Below the pieces are notes generated by a model, which saw only the letters and a list, made by a program, of their open reading frames with translations, was not told where the DNA came from and made no database searches. A stretch of 64,000 nt of DNA from Coffea arabica (lineage: Eukaryota; Streptophyta; Magnoliopsida; Gentianales; Rubiaceae). This document shows, piece by piece, positions 12,281 to 22,192 of this stretch. The stretch covers positions 5,890,001 to 5,954,000 of the forward strand of contig NC_092329.1 in NCBI RefSeq assembly GCF_036785885.1. Direction: 5' to 3'. Each line of letters begins with the position of its first letter. Position 1 is the stretch's first letter. The translations under genes and the position numbers were made by a program.

Positions 12281-12412
12281 ACACTGATTTACTTGCATTA
12301 TCAACACATTTTTTAATCATTTTTTTATCTCACACACATCACATCAACAAAAATGTTACAGTATTTTTTCACAAAATTATCTCAAATAATTTATTATCCA
12401 AACACACTACTT
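12281..12412. mobile_element. MITE of the same family, inverted partial copy
   Basis: In opposite orientation to its neighbours: TTTTTATCTCACACACATCA, CAAAAATGTTACAG, then TATCCAAACACAC at its right edge. It sits directly beside copy 3, so two elements of the family are nested or adjacent. Confidence 0.5.
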
Positions 12413-12915
12413 GTTAACTAATAATAATAATATTTGATGTATAATAAACATACTAAATTACTAATAAATAGTTTTATTAAATACATATACAAACTTAGTA
12501 CTTAATATTATTTGGGTTGTGTAATAAATAATATTCAAGGCAATAATGCAAAATTTTAATCCTTGTATTGGTTGGTCTATTTTTGGCTCCAGAGATCATT
12601 TTCTGTACTAATAATGCAAGGACTGTTGCCTTCTTTTTTATCCTTCCATTTTCCAATACTTATCGTTTCTAGGTTGCTACTTGCAATTTTATTATGTCTC
12701 GGAATATTTGTCTTCCTTTAAGAGTTTTAATAGTTGTATTGATTGTGATGACTTATGAATTAAGGCGTATACAATGGATGACTTATATGCTTATGTGATA
12801 TCTCAAAGGATTCTTATGTACATGATACATTTGATTGAAATTTTCATATATTTTATTGAATTACTTGTTTTTTAGTTGAAATCCAAACCTCCAAATAGAA
12901 GTTTGGACAATAATC

Positions 12916-13063
12916 AAATTTTTCCCACAGTGACAGTGCATACACTATTAATATTGGATGAATGACAACTATGCAAAAATTTGAATTTGAAATTTAACTT
13001 TTGCACGCATGTCATGAATCTAACGATGATAGTGTATATACACCGTCAGTGTAGAAAATATTT
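12916..13063. mobile_element. Short MITE with ~35 bp inverted termini (CACTGACGGTGTATAC type)
   Basis: The left end contains TTTTTCCCACAGTGACAGTG, then CATACACTATTA. The right end reads GATAGTGTATATACACCGTC, AGTGTAGAAAATATTT, which is the inverted complement with a few mismatches. About 148 bp, non-coding. A half copy of the right end recurs near 13263-13300, and a diverged relative may lie at 23822-23975. Confidence 0.6.
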
Positions 13064-13310
13064 ACTTATTATTTAATCTCAAAATATTTCAACTCGATTA
13101 ATGGTTCTATACTTGCTTTGGAGCATTAAATCTTTGTTGATCATATTGAATTTGTACTCAGTTGATGATTTGAATTGATTATAGATTATAACTGTGACTA
13201 TTTTTCATATCTTCGTTTGCTTTAGTTTTTCAAATTATAGAATAAATTCAAATTCATAATTCATAGTGTATACAACGTCAGTGCAGGAAAGATTTACTCT
13301 TAAATAATTT

Positions 13311-13416
13311 GTTTTACAAATTTCAATCACCTTTTTATCTCACATACATCAGATTACAAAAAGTGCTACGATAATTATCTCAAATAAATCATCTAAATAA
13401 ACTCTTATCCAAATAA
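13311..13416. mobile_element. MITE of the GTTTGGAT family, inverted partial copy
   Basis: Contains TTTCAATCACCTTTTTATCT, CACATACATCAGATTACAAA and AAGTGCTACGATAATTATCT, the reverse complement of the family interior, ending near TTATCCAAATAAAC. It lies about 430 bp upstream of the Rmt2-like gene. Confidence 0.5.
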
Positions 13417-13842
13417 ACATGCCTCCAAAGATTTTCACTAAATTTTTTATGACAAAGACTTACAATCAAGTTTCAAATTTAATACTAACAATCAGATTAT
13501 AGGATGTTGAAGACCGGCACTAGTACTAACAGCTGTCTCCTTGGGAAATTGAGAACCCTCTATTTTGTCACAAAAAATTGAGAAAACCCGAAATGGGGAG
13601 CCTATTGCCATATCTAATAAAGCAATGGCAGATTAGTGGAAATTACATAAACCTCCAGGGTCTTTAGTGAATAACGATTTTGACACTAATGCCACTTCTA
13701 AAATGCTAAATCGAAAAAAACCCCACTAAAATTTTTTTTTCTAAGTTTCCAACCCCGCTCAAGCATTCTTCTTTAATCTTAAACCCACACAGCAGGATTT
13801 TCTTCTCACTCTCTAAAACCCCATCCCAGAAAGCAACCAACC

Positions 13843-16149
13843 ATGGAAAACGACGAGTTAGTCTGCGAGGCAGCTCGAAACGGCGACGTTGGAAAGCTCA
13901 AGACCTTAATTGACTCTGGAGCTGACGTCAGCTGCTTCGATAAAGATGGCCTTACTCCCCTGATGCACGCCGCCAAGCACGGCCATGCTGAGGCTGTTAA
14001 GTCCCTCCTCGAAGCCGGCGCCCCCTGGAATGCTCTCTCCCCATCTAACCTCTCCGCCGGCGACTTCGCAATGGATGCCGGCCACCAGGACGCCTTCGAC
14101 CTCCTCCTTAACGCCGGTCTGTGGATTCAATTCTTGCTTAAACCTTCGATAATTATTATCACCTTTTTTCTTTCAACAGTTGCATTTGCTTGAATGTTTA
14201 GGAATTCAGTTAATGAATATTTAGGAATTCAGTTGATGTTGAAATTTTGTAGGACCCAGTTGATATAGCATTGGCATTAATTTTTAGCTCGGCTCAAAAT
14301 GGACCTGGATAACTATAAAAATGTAGTTTTTACAAAAAGAAAAGAAATCAAGATATTCGAGCAGGACCTGGGATCGACATGATAAAAACTTGGTTGAGCT
14401 TGACTTGTGCAATAAGCAAGTTAAGGTTGAACACAATTTTAAGCTTGATGAGGAAGAGAATCAAACTTAGGTTGAATACTAATAGTGTCGGGCTCAGTTA
14501 GGCTGATTTTGCACGTAAGCTGTTTGGAGTGGCATTTTCTTCATTTTTTGGTTGTAGCTGATGCTGAATTTCAAGTACTAGTTTAGTTTGGAAATGCTTT
14601 CTTTTTCCCTTTTTATTATTTTTGGTGGTTGTTTCTGAAATTTAACATTAGGGAATTGGTTTCTCTATTGTTTTCTAATAGGGATACAAGCTGAGCTGGT
14701 GCTAGGAACAATTGCTAGGAAAGGAAGTGAAAATGGGGGATCCAATGTTGATTACTTGGAAGATAGAGTGAATTTTAGTGAGGACAAGTTGATGGATACG
14801 GAAGATAAAGCAGTAATGATGGCATGGGAAAAGCCATTGATGGAGGCTCATGCAAAAGCTGTTTGCTCTGGAGGTGGACACATTTTGAACATTGGATTTG
14901 GGATGGGCCTTGTTGACACTGCTATACAACAGTACAATCCCACGAGTCATACCATTGTTGAAGCTCATCCAGGGGTGTATAAGCGTATGATTGACTCTGG
15001 GTGGGGTGATAAGGAGAATGTGAAGATCATTTATGGTCGGTGGCAAGATGTCCTTGATCAGCTTGGATCTTATGATGGTAAGATGACATTTGCTTTATCC
15101 GCTTCCATATTCACACATGAATTAGTGTTAGTATAGGCCTGAAGAATTTCAAAAATTGTTTTAAAGCTAATTCAAAGTAGTACTTCATAAATAATCAGAT
15201 TGTTTTTCTTGTTGTGACTGGCATCATTTTCATGGAATAATAAGCTCTGCTGAAAATTATTGAAACCAAATGCTGATGAGACTATACCTTGTAGATGAAT
15301 AAATACATGACATATTGTATACAATATACACTTATATCTTAGAGACAATTTAATTTGTTTAGCATATTTTGTTTCCTTACAGACATACGTGCGTTCAGCA
15401 TGATTATATAGTCTACTTATATTGTATAGAGATGTTTGAATTTATAGAGTCTACTAATAATAAATTGAAGATATCTATGAAGTGCATAGCTGTGAGATTT
15501 ATCATTTTTTTTCTTGGTTGGTCATGAACTATCACCATCACTATCATCTTTTCTGATAACTCTAAGAGAAACGTCTGTGCATGTGGCTTCTGCTGTAATA
15601 GTATTTGAGAAGGGTCATGAGTTAGCAACCTTAAGTGGTAGTAAAGGGGTATCCCTTGTATTGCATGGATTTGGATTCACAATAGAGCAACTTTACCTCT
15701 AAGCCAATTCTCAACATAACTACTTGTTACTCCTAATCGAAAGACACTTTAAGCATTTTTTTTTTGCCAACTCGTCAAAAATCTTCCTGTGTGATGTGAA
15801 AATGTGCCTGGTTCTTATTTGTTCCATTTGTACAGGGATATTCTTTGACACCTATGGGGAATATTATGAAGATATGAGAGAGTTTCATCAACATCTTCCT
15901 ACACTTTTGAAGCCTGGAGGCATATATTCATTCTTCAATGGCCTCTGCGGAAGCAATCCTTTCTTTCATGTTGTTTACTGTCAGTTGGTCTCTTTAGAAC
16001 TCGAGAGTCTGGGTTATTCAACGCAGCTGATACCATTACCTGTAAAGGACTGCTTGGGTGAAAAAATTTGGGAGGGTGTGAAACATAGATATTGGCAGTT
16101 AGATACATACTATCTCGCTGTTTGTCAAGCTGTGGAGGATTCTGAGTGA
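13843..16149 (+). CDS. Ankyrin-repeat methyltransferase related to yeast Rmt2 (protein arginine methyltransferase 2)
   Basis: Exons 13843-14116, 14682-15077 and 15836-16149 join in frame to 328 codons (327 residues). Exon 1 encodes ankyrin repeats (DGLTPLMHAAKHGHAEAVKS, about residues 1-90). Exon 2 begins the SAM-dependent methyltransferase fold. The glycine loop HILNIGFGMGLVDT lies at about residues 157-170, with the acidic residue of TIVEAHPGV near 184. Exon 3 supplies GIFFDTYGEYYEDMREFHQH, where the family's substrate-side residues lie, and LLKPGGIYSFFNG. Yeast Rmt2 methylates the delta nitrogen of an arginine in ribosomal protein L12; the plant homologues share this ankyrin-plus-SAM layout, but the substrate here is inferred only. 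All key SAM-loop residues look intact. The start ATG at 13843 has a good context (ACCATGG) and a leader without in-frame upstream ATG. An A-tract follows the stop at about 16181. Confidence 0.9.
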
Positions 16150-17093
16150 TACTTTACTGTAATAGCTTTAGAAAATCTTCAAAAAAAAAAAAAAAAGAGA
16201 TTAGTATGCATTATTGCACTTGATTAGAAATATCTGAATGTTAGACTGCTGGAATAACCTTAACGACTCTTGCACTTTGTGTGCCTTTCGTATTCTAATG
16301 ACCATTGTAGTCCTGCCTTGAAGAATTTTCATTCACTACAATTCTTCATTGTGCTATTTGTCTCCAGCATTTTACATAGATGTAAGAGCCTTGCATCTAA
16401 TAGAAGGAAAAAGAGGAAAGAAGAAAAGGCTCATTGTTTTGATTTCCAGCATGTACGGTTAAAGATCTGCAGCAATATTTAGGTTTGTTATGTGGTGTGC
16501 GTTGAAGTATCCCTTTGCACAAAATTTTGGATCTGTAAGGTATCTTTAGTTTCGAGTTGATCATCCCAGAAGTTGTTAGACCAATAAGGATCCATGTTTA
16601 TACACAAAGAAAGAAAGCAAAATGAAAGCAGCCTAATCTCTTGCGGCCACTTGCCACACTTTGTTTGCATGGGCTCTCGCATTATTCATGCAAATTGCCA
16701 TCTCTACCAGAATCATACCCCACGCTTTGAGACTTCTGTGCATTCTTTCTGCAACATCCTCACTCGCTTTGTACAGCAGATGCATAAGCCAACAATTAGC
16801 ATCTCCTATATATATGAGAGCTGCCACCGAAATAGACGAGCAGATCTCCCTTTCTGCTATAAATCAGTACTACTAGTTGTTATCAATTATAAAGTATGTC
16901 ATTCGTCAAGGCTCTTGGCTTGCATGTTTAAGTTATTTTCGACTTCCTTGCACCATTTTCTGAGCCTTAACTTCCTAAATTTTGCCTCATTTCCGTTTAC
17001 ATTTCTTTGAAATATTTTCTACGTTCCTTATAGTAAGGATTGCCACCAAGAGTTTCCGTTAAATTTAACCTATGCAACTTTGTGAGAAAGACA
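16150..17093. other. Intergenic region, promoter side of the glycine-rich gene
   Basis: It holds the 3' UTR of the Rmt2-like gene, including a 16-base A-tract, then the presumed promoter and leader of the glycine-rich protein. Several short open frames overlap on both strands with no recognisable similarity. Confidence 0.5.
16858..16864 (+). promoter_or_regulatory. Candidate TATA box of the glycine-rich protein gene
   Basis: TATAAAT lies about 236 bases upstream of the chosen ATG, so the 5' leader would be roughly 200 nt. A second AT-run (CTATATATATGAG) about 50 bases further upstream is an alternative. Confidence 0.4.
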
Positions 17094-17813
17094 ATGGCAC
17101 ATCATGATGTTGGTTTGTTGAGTCTCATTTTCCTGCTTGTGGTGTGTCTAGAGTTTTATGCTTGTGTAGCTGTCGAAGCTACAAGGCCTGAGAAAACCTT
17201 GGCTGTTAATCAGTATCATATAGGTAAAAGGCATGAGAAGAAGTACGTGAATAGGGCAGCCCATGTGGGGTTGACAGCTGGTAATTTTGGTAGCGGCTGG
17301 AATGGTGGTGGTAGTGGTGGCAATGGATATGGATCAGGTTCTGGGGGCAATGGTGGTGGATATGGGGCTGGAATTGGAGGCAGCAATGACGGCAGTGGAT
17401 ATGGCTCTGTAGGTGGTAATGGTGGTGGTTCCGGGGCTGGAAGCGGAGGCAGCAATGACGGCAGTGGATATGGCTCTGTAGGTGGTAATGGTGGTGGGTC
17501 GGGTGGAGGTGGTGGCAGTGGGTCTGGATTGGGTGGAGGTGGTGGTCCAGGCTGTAAATATGGTCCAGGTGGTGGTGGTAATAGTGGTGGATGGAATGGT
17601 GGTAGCTATGGTCCTGGTGCAAGCAGCAGGCAAGGGAGTCGGGGCAGCAGCTATGGCTATGGCAGGGGCTGGCGCGGGGGCCCTGGCTCAGGATATGGCA
17701 GCGGTAGTGCTGGTCATGGCAGCGGAGGTAACAACGGAGAAGGGCAGTATGGAATCAATGGTGGGCGCCTAGACAGGGACAAGCAGCAGCTCCCATGCAG
17801 CATGAAACCATGA
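17094..17813 (+). CDS. Secreted glycine-rich protein (cell-wall type)
   Basis: Single exon, 239 residues. The ATG at 17094 is chosen because it starts directly before a clear signal peptide (LLSLIFLLVVCLEFYACVAV); the open frame continues further upstream but without an ATG. After cleavage a short basic stretch (KRHEKKYVNR) leads into about 160 residues dominated by Gly, Ser, Asn and Tyr (GGNGGGYGAG, GSGYGSVGG). A 23-residue unit is tandemly duplicated, and the end is RLDRDKQQLPCSMKP. Such proteins are exported to the wall or apoplast, where tyrosines may be cross-linked; the precise function is unknown. An AATAAA signal occurs at 17860. In memory it matches the position of Arabidopsis At1g27710, next to the syntaxin gene and TAF4B. 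Codon use is G-rich because of glycine codons. Confidence 0.82.
   Translation: MAHHDVGLLSLIFLLVVCLEFYACVAVEATRPEKTLAVNQYHIGKRHEKKYVNRAAHVGLTAGNFGSGWNGGGSGGNGYGSGSGGNGGGYGAGIGGSNDGSGYGSVGGNGGGSGAGSGGSNDGSGYGSVGGNGGGSGGGGGSGSGLGGGGGPGCKYGPGGGGNSGGWNGGSYGPGASSRQGSRGSSYGYGRGWRGGPGSGYGSGSAGHGSGGNNGEGQYGINGGRLDRDKQQLPCSMKP
17376..17513 (+). repeat. 69 bp in-frame tandem duplication within the glycine-rich gene
   Basis: A 69-base unit (23 codons, beginning GGAGGCAGCAATGACGGCAG) occurs at 17376 and 17445 and is nearly identical for over 50 bases. It encodes GGSNDGSGYGSVGGNGGG twice. The high identity against a drifting background suggests recent expansion or gene-conversion-like homogenisation. Confidence 0.85.
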
Positions 17814-17859
17814 CATAGCCAAGGTGTTTCCTGAGCTATAATTGCTCCATTAGTGAAGA

Positions 17860-17865
17860 AATAAA
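17860..17865 (+). terminator. Polyadenylation signal AATAAA of the glycine-rich gene
   Basis: A canonical AATAAA lies 47 bases after the stop codon, in the expected position for a plant near-upstream element. Confidence 0.5.
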
Positions 17866-18984
17866 GAGCACTTTCTCCAGTGTAATAATTCTGCAGTTTG
17901 CTAATAGCTATGCTTGCTATATATCTGCAACAGTGATCTCCAACTAGTGTATAACTTCCACTGTTTGAGAATAATAACGTTCTTATTAGCCGTGGCCTTG
18001 TATGTGCCGAAATCAACTATAGGTTGTGCCCGTCAGTTGGAACCAAAGCTTCACATCGCACAAAATTAAGGATCACACTATCTAAAGGCAAGCAATAATG
18101 CTGTGACAAGGGTGTTGAAGCCAAATCTTTTAACAATTAGAGAAACACAATACAGGAAAGAAATATAATCCAATGAAGACCCAAGTACGTGAAAAGAATT
18201 ATTGATTAAGTCAAGAGGCCAATCGATCTCTGGACAAATGCTGATGTTCCATATATACATATATATATATATATAACTTGCATGACCACTATCATAATCA
18301 TCACCAAGGAGAGATGAATGATAGCAAACAGCCAAACGGTTCAAATCCACACTGCACATGGTTGGAAAAATTACATTGTGCTTTTATTTCGGGAGAAGGA
18401 GCCAAATTTGTTGCCAACACAAGCGGTTAATCAACTTTCTCATTCTTCGTCCTGGAATTGGAAAGCAAATTCTGTCAGAATTATCGTATCATGTGTAGCA
18501 ACAGGTGATTATCTAAAACATGATCAGTGGAGGAAATGCAGAGTGATTTAGAAATTTGAGGGGCGAAGGCAACCGAACCTAAGAGGATTGGATAAAGGCA
18601 GTCCTCAAGCAAAAAAATGGCGATGTTAATTTACAGGTGGACTTGGACTGTTCATCACGAATGCCAGCAAAACCTTGGAATTAATACCAAAGCAAGGACA
18701 CTCAAGCCATCTAAGTGGTTTTCAGCATTGTAATAGATAGCAATGACGGGGTAGGATGACTTGAAGTTCAAGAGAAAATCATAACAGAGATTCCTAAAAT
18801 CAAGATGAATATGTAATCCCCTGACAACCTTAACATTAACCATTTACACAGTAAATGAAATAGAAAGCTGGAATTGCCGCGGATTCCAATCATCATCATT
18901 AAGAAAAAGCACAAGATCAGTATATGCCATGCTGGACCAACCAGCATACTCAACATCAACCTAAAGCCTCAAATGCTGAAACTA

Positions 18985-21900
18985 TCAGTAGTCTTCAATG
19001 AAGCTCCTCAAATAAGCCTTGCTGAAATAGAAAATAAGGGCTGAAATAACAATTCTTAGATCTCAAGGGGATGTTGTATGACAGGTCCTTTTTTTTTTTT
19101 TTAAAAAAAAATTTTGTTGGTCAGATTGTAGCCAAAACTCAGACTACATAAATAATTTCAATTAAGACCACAATATGCTGTCAAAGTTTGCCCAAAAAAG
19201 ATCTCCAGAAAATAAGCTTTCAAATGGACTAATACCAAATCAGCACGTACACAACTTAACTACCTCATGCCTCTCAGCAACTCAACCTCATTGATCTATT
19301 CCCCTCAGTAGACCAGTAACAAGAAGCAGAAGCTACATTATAGTATGAGACAGCATAGTATATAAATCATTATGACCTCGAGAAAAAATGAAGCAGGAAA
19401 TAACTGAATTTTCCTGTCATCTAAGAACCATATTCCTATCTTTAATGCTTTGACTAGAAGGGATGCAGGAAAGTAATGTATTTAACTAGTTTCCTTGAAA
19501 GGGTAAGAGACAATAGAGGGCGGCACAGAAGCATAAGGAATCAAGTACCTATTTCAGAACCTTTAACTCAAAATGTGAAATTTGTCTATGGAAAACAAAA
19601 TAAAGACTTACTTTCCAACTTCAAAGCTAATCTGAGGGTCCTGAACAGAGCTTGACTCAGTATCTGGATTGCCACATACTCCAGTTTCGGATTTTAAAGA
19701 ACCATGCCGTTCATCTTCCTGCAGCTCAAAGGCAGTAGCATGAGGCTAACAGTCTTCCTGTGATGATTATTGAGCAACTTCACTTGGATACAGGACAAAC
19801 TTACAGCAGAAGAATGTTGCATCCAACCAGGATTGTTGTCTGACAGAATCTTGATATATTCCTCCATTGCGACCTCTGGCCTCATGTTTCCCAGTTGCTG
19901 CCACGCATTCCTTGCACAATGGAATTAGGGCCTCCATCACTCACACATAGCAGCTTTCAACCCTGTTATGTAACTAGCAATCAAACTATACCCTGAACGT
20001 CTTTCATTGGTTGGTCCTAAGGTGATCATTGGACTCAGTCCATCTGTCTAGTTCAAAACCCCCATATCTTACATGTCTATGGTATATGTTACTCATGAGT
20101 CAAGCCAAGGTATTTAATCTATCAATCAACTTTTACCATATTCTGTTCTCGCTTACAAATTTAAGTAGTACTAACAGAGTTGTCTTCTATGAAACAGGGA
20201 AGGTCAAGGAAAGGATCAAAATCTAACAATGAGTTAGTTCCTCACTGAAGGCTGTGAACTCTAATTCCAGTCTAAGGGGTGTCTGGCTGAAGATACATGC
20301 ACACACACATATTGGTTCTTATGCCTATACTATTTTTGTCAGCTACATTTACACTTTTTCTCTGTTGCACGGTAACTCATACAACCCTTGTAAATGTATT
20401 TTCAGATTTTCAAAGATATTTTCACATTGATTCAGTTAAAAACAACTAGGCTGCCAATCTTGACAGGTATTTTAGCTTAAAATTGTACCAACTTCCTTCT
20501 ACATTTCCTCAACAACCACCATATTATGAAAATAGTCCTATTTACTCCTATCTTCCTTTCACTCATAGATGCCCACTAGTTATGTTCAGGATAACAATCA
20601 CTTCACTAAAGCAACTTAATTAAACACATACACAGAAAAACAGGGTGATAACTTTCTAAAAATCAAGGAGTATGGATGTTTTATCCAAGTAAAAACCATT
20701 ACCATTTGGCTCGGGCAGAGAACATAAGCGCCATTGGCTGGGGATCATGGCATGGCCCTTCCAATGCAAGTTTATGAAGTGCATACAATTGCACCAGCAC
20801 ATCACTTCCCAAGCTCACCAACTGTTCATCCTTTCTTTTCGCCCCATACTCCACATAATTAACAGCTTCAGCAAACACCTTCTCTAGCTCACTTCTCTCT
20901 ATTCCCTCCCAGTCATCATCATCAGAAGCAGCACTATGATCGATTTTCTCATCCCTTAGTATATACTTATCCTCCACCCCTTCATTTTCTTTACTCAAGT
21001 CCTCTACGATTCCAATCGCATTGCCCTCCTTAGTACTCACAACTCTGCCTTCCTCATTTTGAGGAAGGGAGATATCATCGTAGGCCAATTTCACCTCAGA
21101 CTTTACCTTCACTGAAACAACCAAATCATCCAAATTTCCACTCACCATTTGAGTGTTGCTGTCATAGACCTTGTCTGCATCAATTGCAGTATGTTTACCC
21201 CTTTCATAAACAGCCTCTCTGTCCAACTCTTTATTTAAGTACTCTGCATTAGCAGCCAACTTTTCTCCAGCTGCAGCATCATTTTGATTACTCTCATAAC
21301 TCATCAACTTTAGCTCATTCTCATCACCAGTACTTTCAGTTTTTATCTCCTCTCCAATCACCACACCTCCCAAGCCACTACCAACCACAACTTCATTCTT
21401 TACACTACAAAGATCACCAAATTTAGCATGCTCATTCTTTTCTCCAACAGCTTCTCTATGGAATGCCTCATCCAACAATTCAACATCTTTAGACGCTTTT
21501 TTGCCTTCAACAACATCATTTTGATCACTCCCATCACTCATCAATTTTAGCCCGTCTTCACCACCAATACCCTCAGTTTTCATCTCCTCTCCAACTAACA
21601 CATCTCTGAAGCCACTACCAACCACCTCTTCATTCTTTTCACTACAAAGTTCACCAAATGTAGCAACTTCTTTCTTTCCCTCGACAGCCTCACCGTCGAT
21701 TGCCTCATCCAACAGTTGAACATCTTCAGACCCTTTTTTCCCTTCCACATCACCATCCTTTGCATCCCTCGTCATATTTTCATGAGCACGTTCCTCAACC
21801 AATTTCTCACCATAAGCCCTCAGTACTTCAGATTTTTTATCCACTTTTTCACCCCCAAATCCATAATCAGCCTCCAACGACTTATCCAAAATCCCAACTT

Positions 21901-22192
21901 TTTCGGATATACTTTCACTTGTATGAAAATTTTTAACGGGTTCCTCAGAACTCTCCAGGTGAACAACGTTTCCAACCACAACATCATCCACAAATTTCAC
22001 TCTCCTTTTCTTGCTCTTAGCCCTCCCAACTTTTAACCCTTTATCAACCTTCACCTCCTCTGCTCCAACCTTTTGATCAAGATTCTTTTCCTCACTACTG
22101 CTGGGAACAGCAACTGAAACCAACTTTGCAATAACAAAAGAGAAAACCAAAGCCACAAAGGCTGTCAGAAGGAGCTCCAGAAACAACCCCAT
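18985..22192 (-). CDS. ACBP3: Acyl-CoA-binding protein, class III (ACBP3-like)
   Basis: Minus-strand exons 20703-22192, 19805-19910, 19612-19718 and 18985-19021 give 580 codons (579 residues). The N-terminus MGLFLELLLTAFVALVFSFV is a signal-anchor or signal peptide, as in ACBP3. A long acidic, repetitive linker follows, in which GEKNEHAKFGDLCSVKNE-type units recur. The acyl-CoA-binding domain is C-terminal (about residues 420-530: DDDDWEGIERSELEKVF, LVQLYALHKLALEGPC, ARAKWNAWQQLGNMRPEVAM). The family's YGLYKQAT-type motif appears as YALHKLAL. ACBP3 binds long-chain acyl-CoAs and phospholipids, is endomembrane or apoplastic, and is linked to autophagy and defence in Arabidopsis. The ATG at 22192 is used because upstream GTG is not a plant start. 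The last exon is less certain: without the final splice, the frame stops at 19608 after EVGK. Confidence 0.85.

Noticed and set aside
16181-16198. A-tract after the Rmt2-like gene as a sign of a retrocopy
   Set aside because: The gene has two introns with proper splice sites, so it is not a processed copy.
17040-17093. Upstream extension of the glycine-rich protein from a TTG
   Set aside because: No ATG in the extension, and the signal peptide begins at the ATG at 17094.
17206-17633. Long minus-strand open frames rich in His/Pro/Thr opposite the glycine-rich gene
   Set aside because: They are complements of glycine codons (GGT/GGC read as ACC/GCC and CAC/CAT); the plus strand has the signal peptide, so these are shadows.
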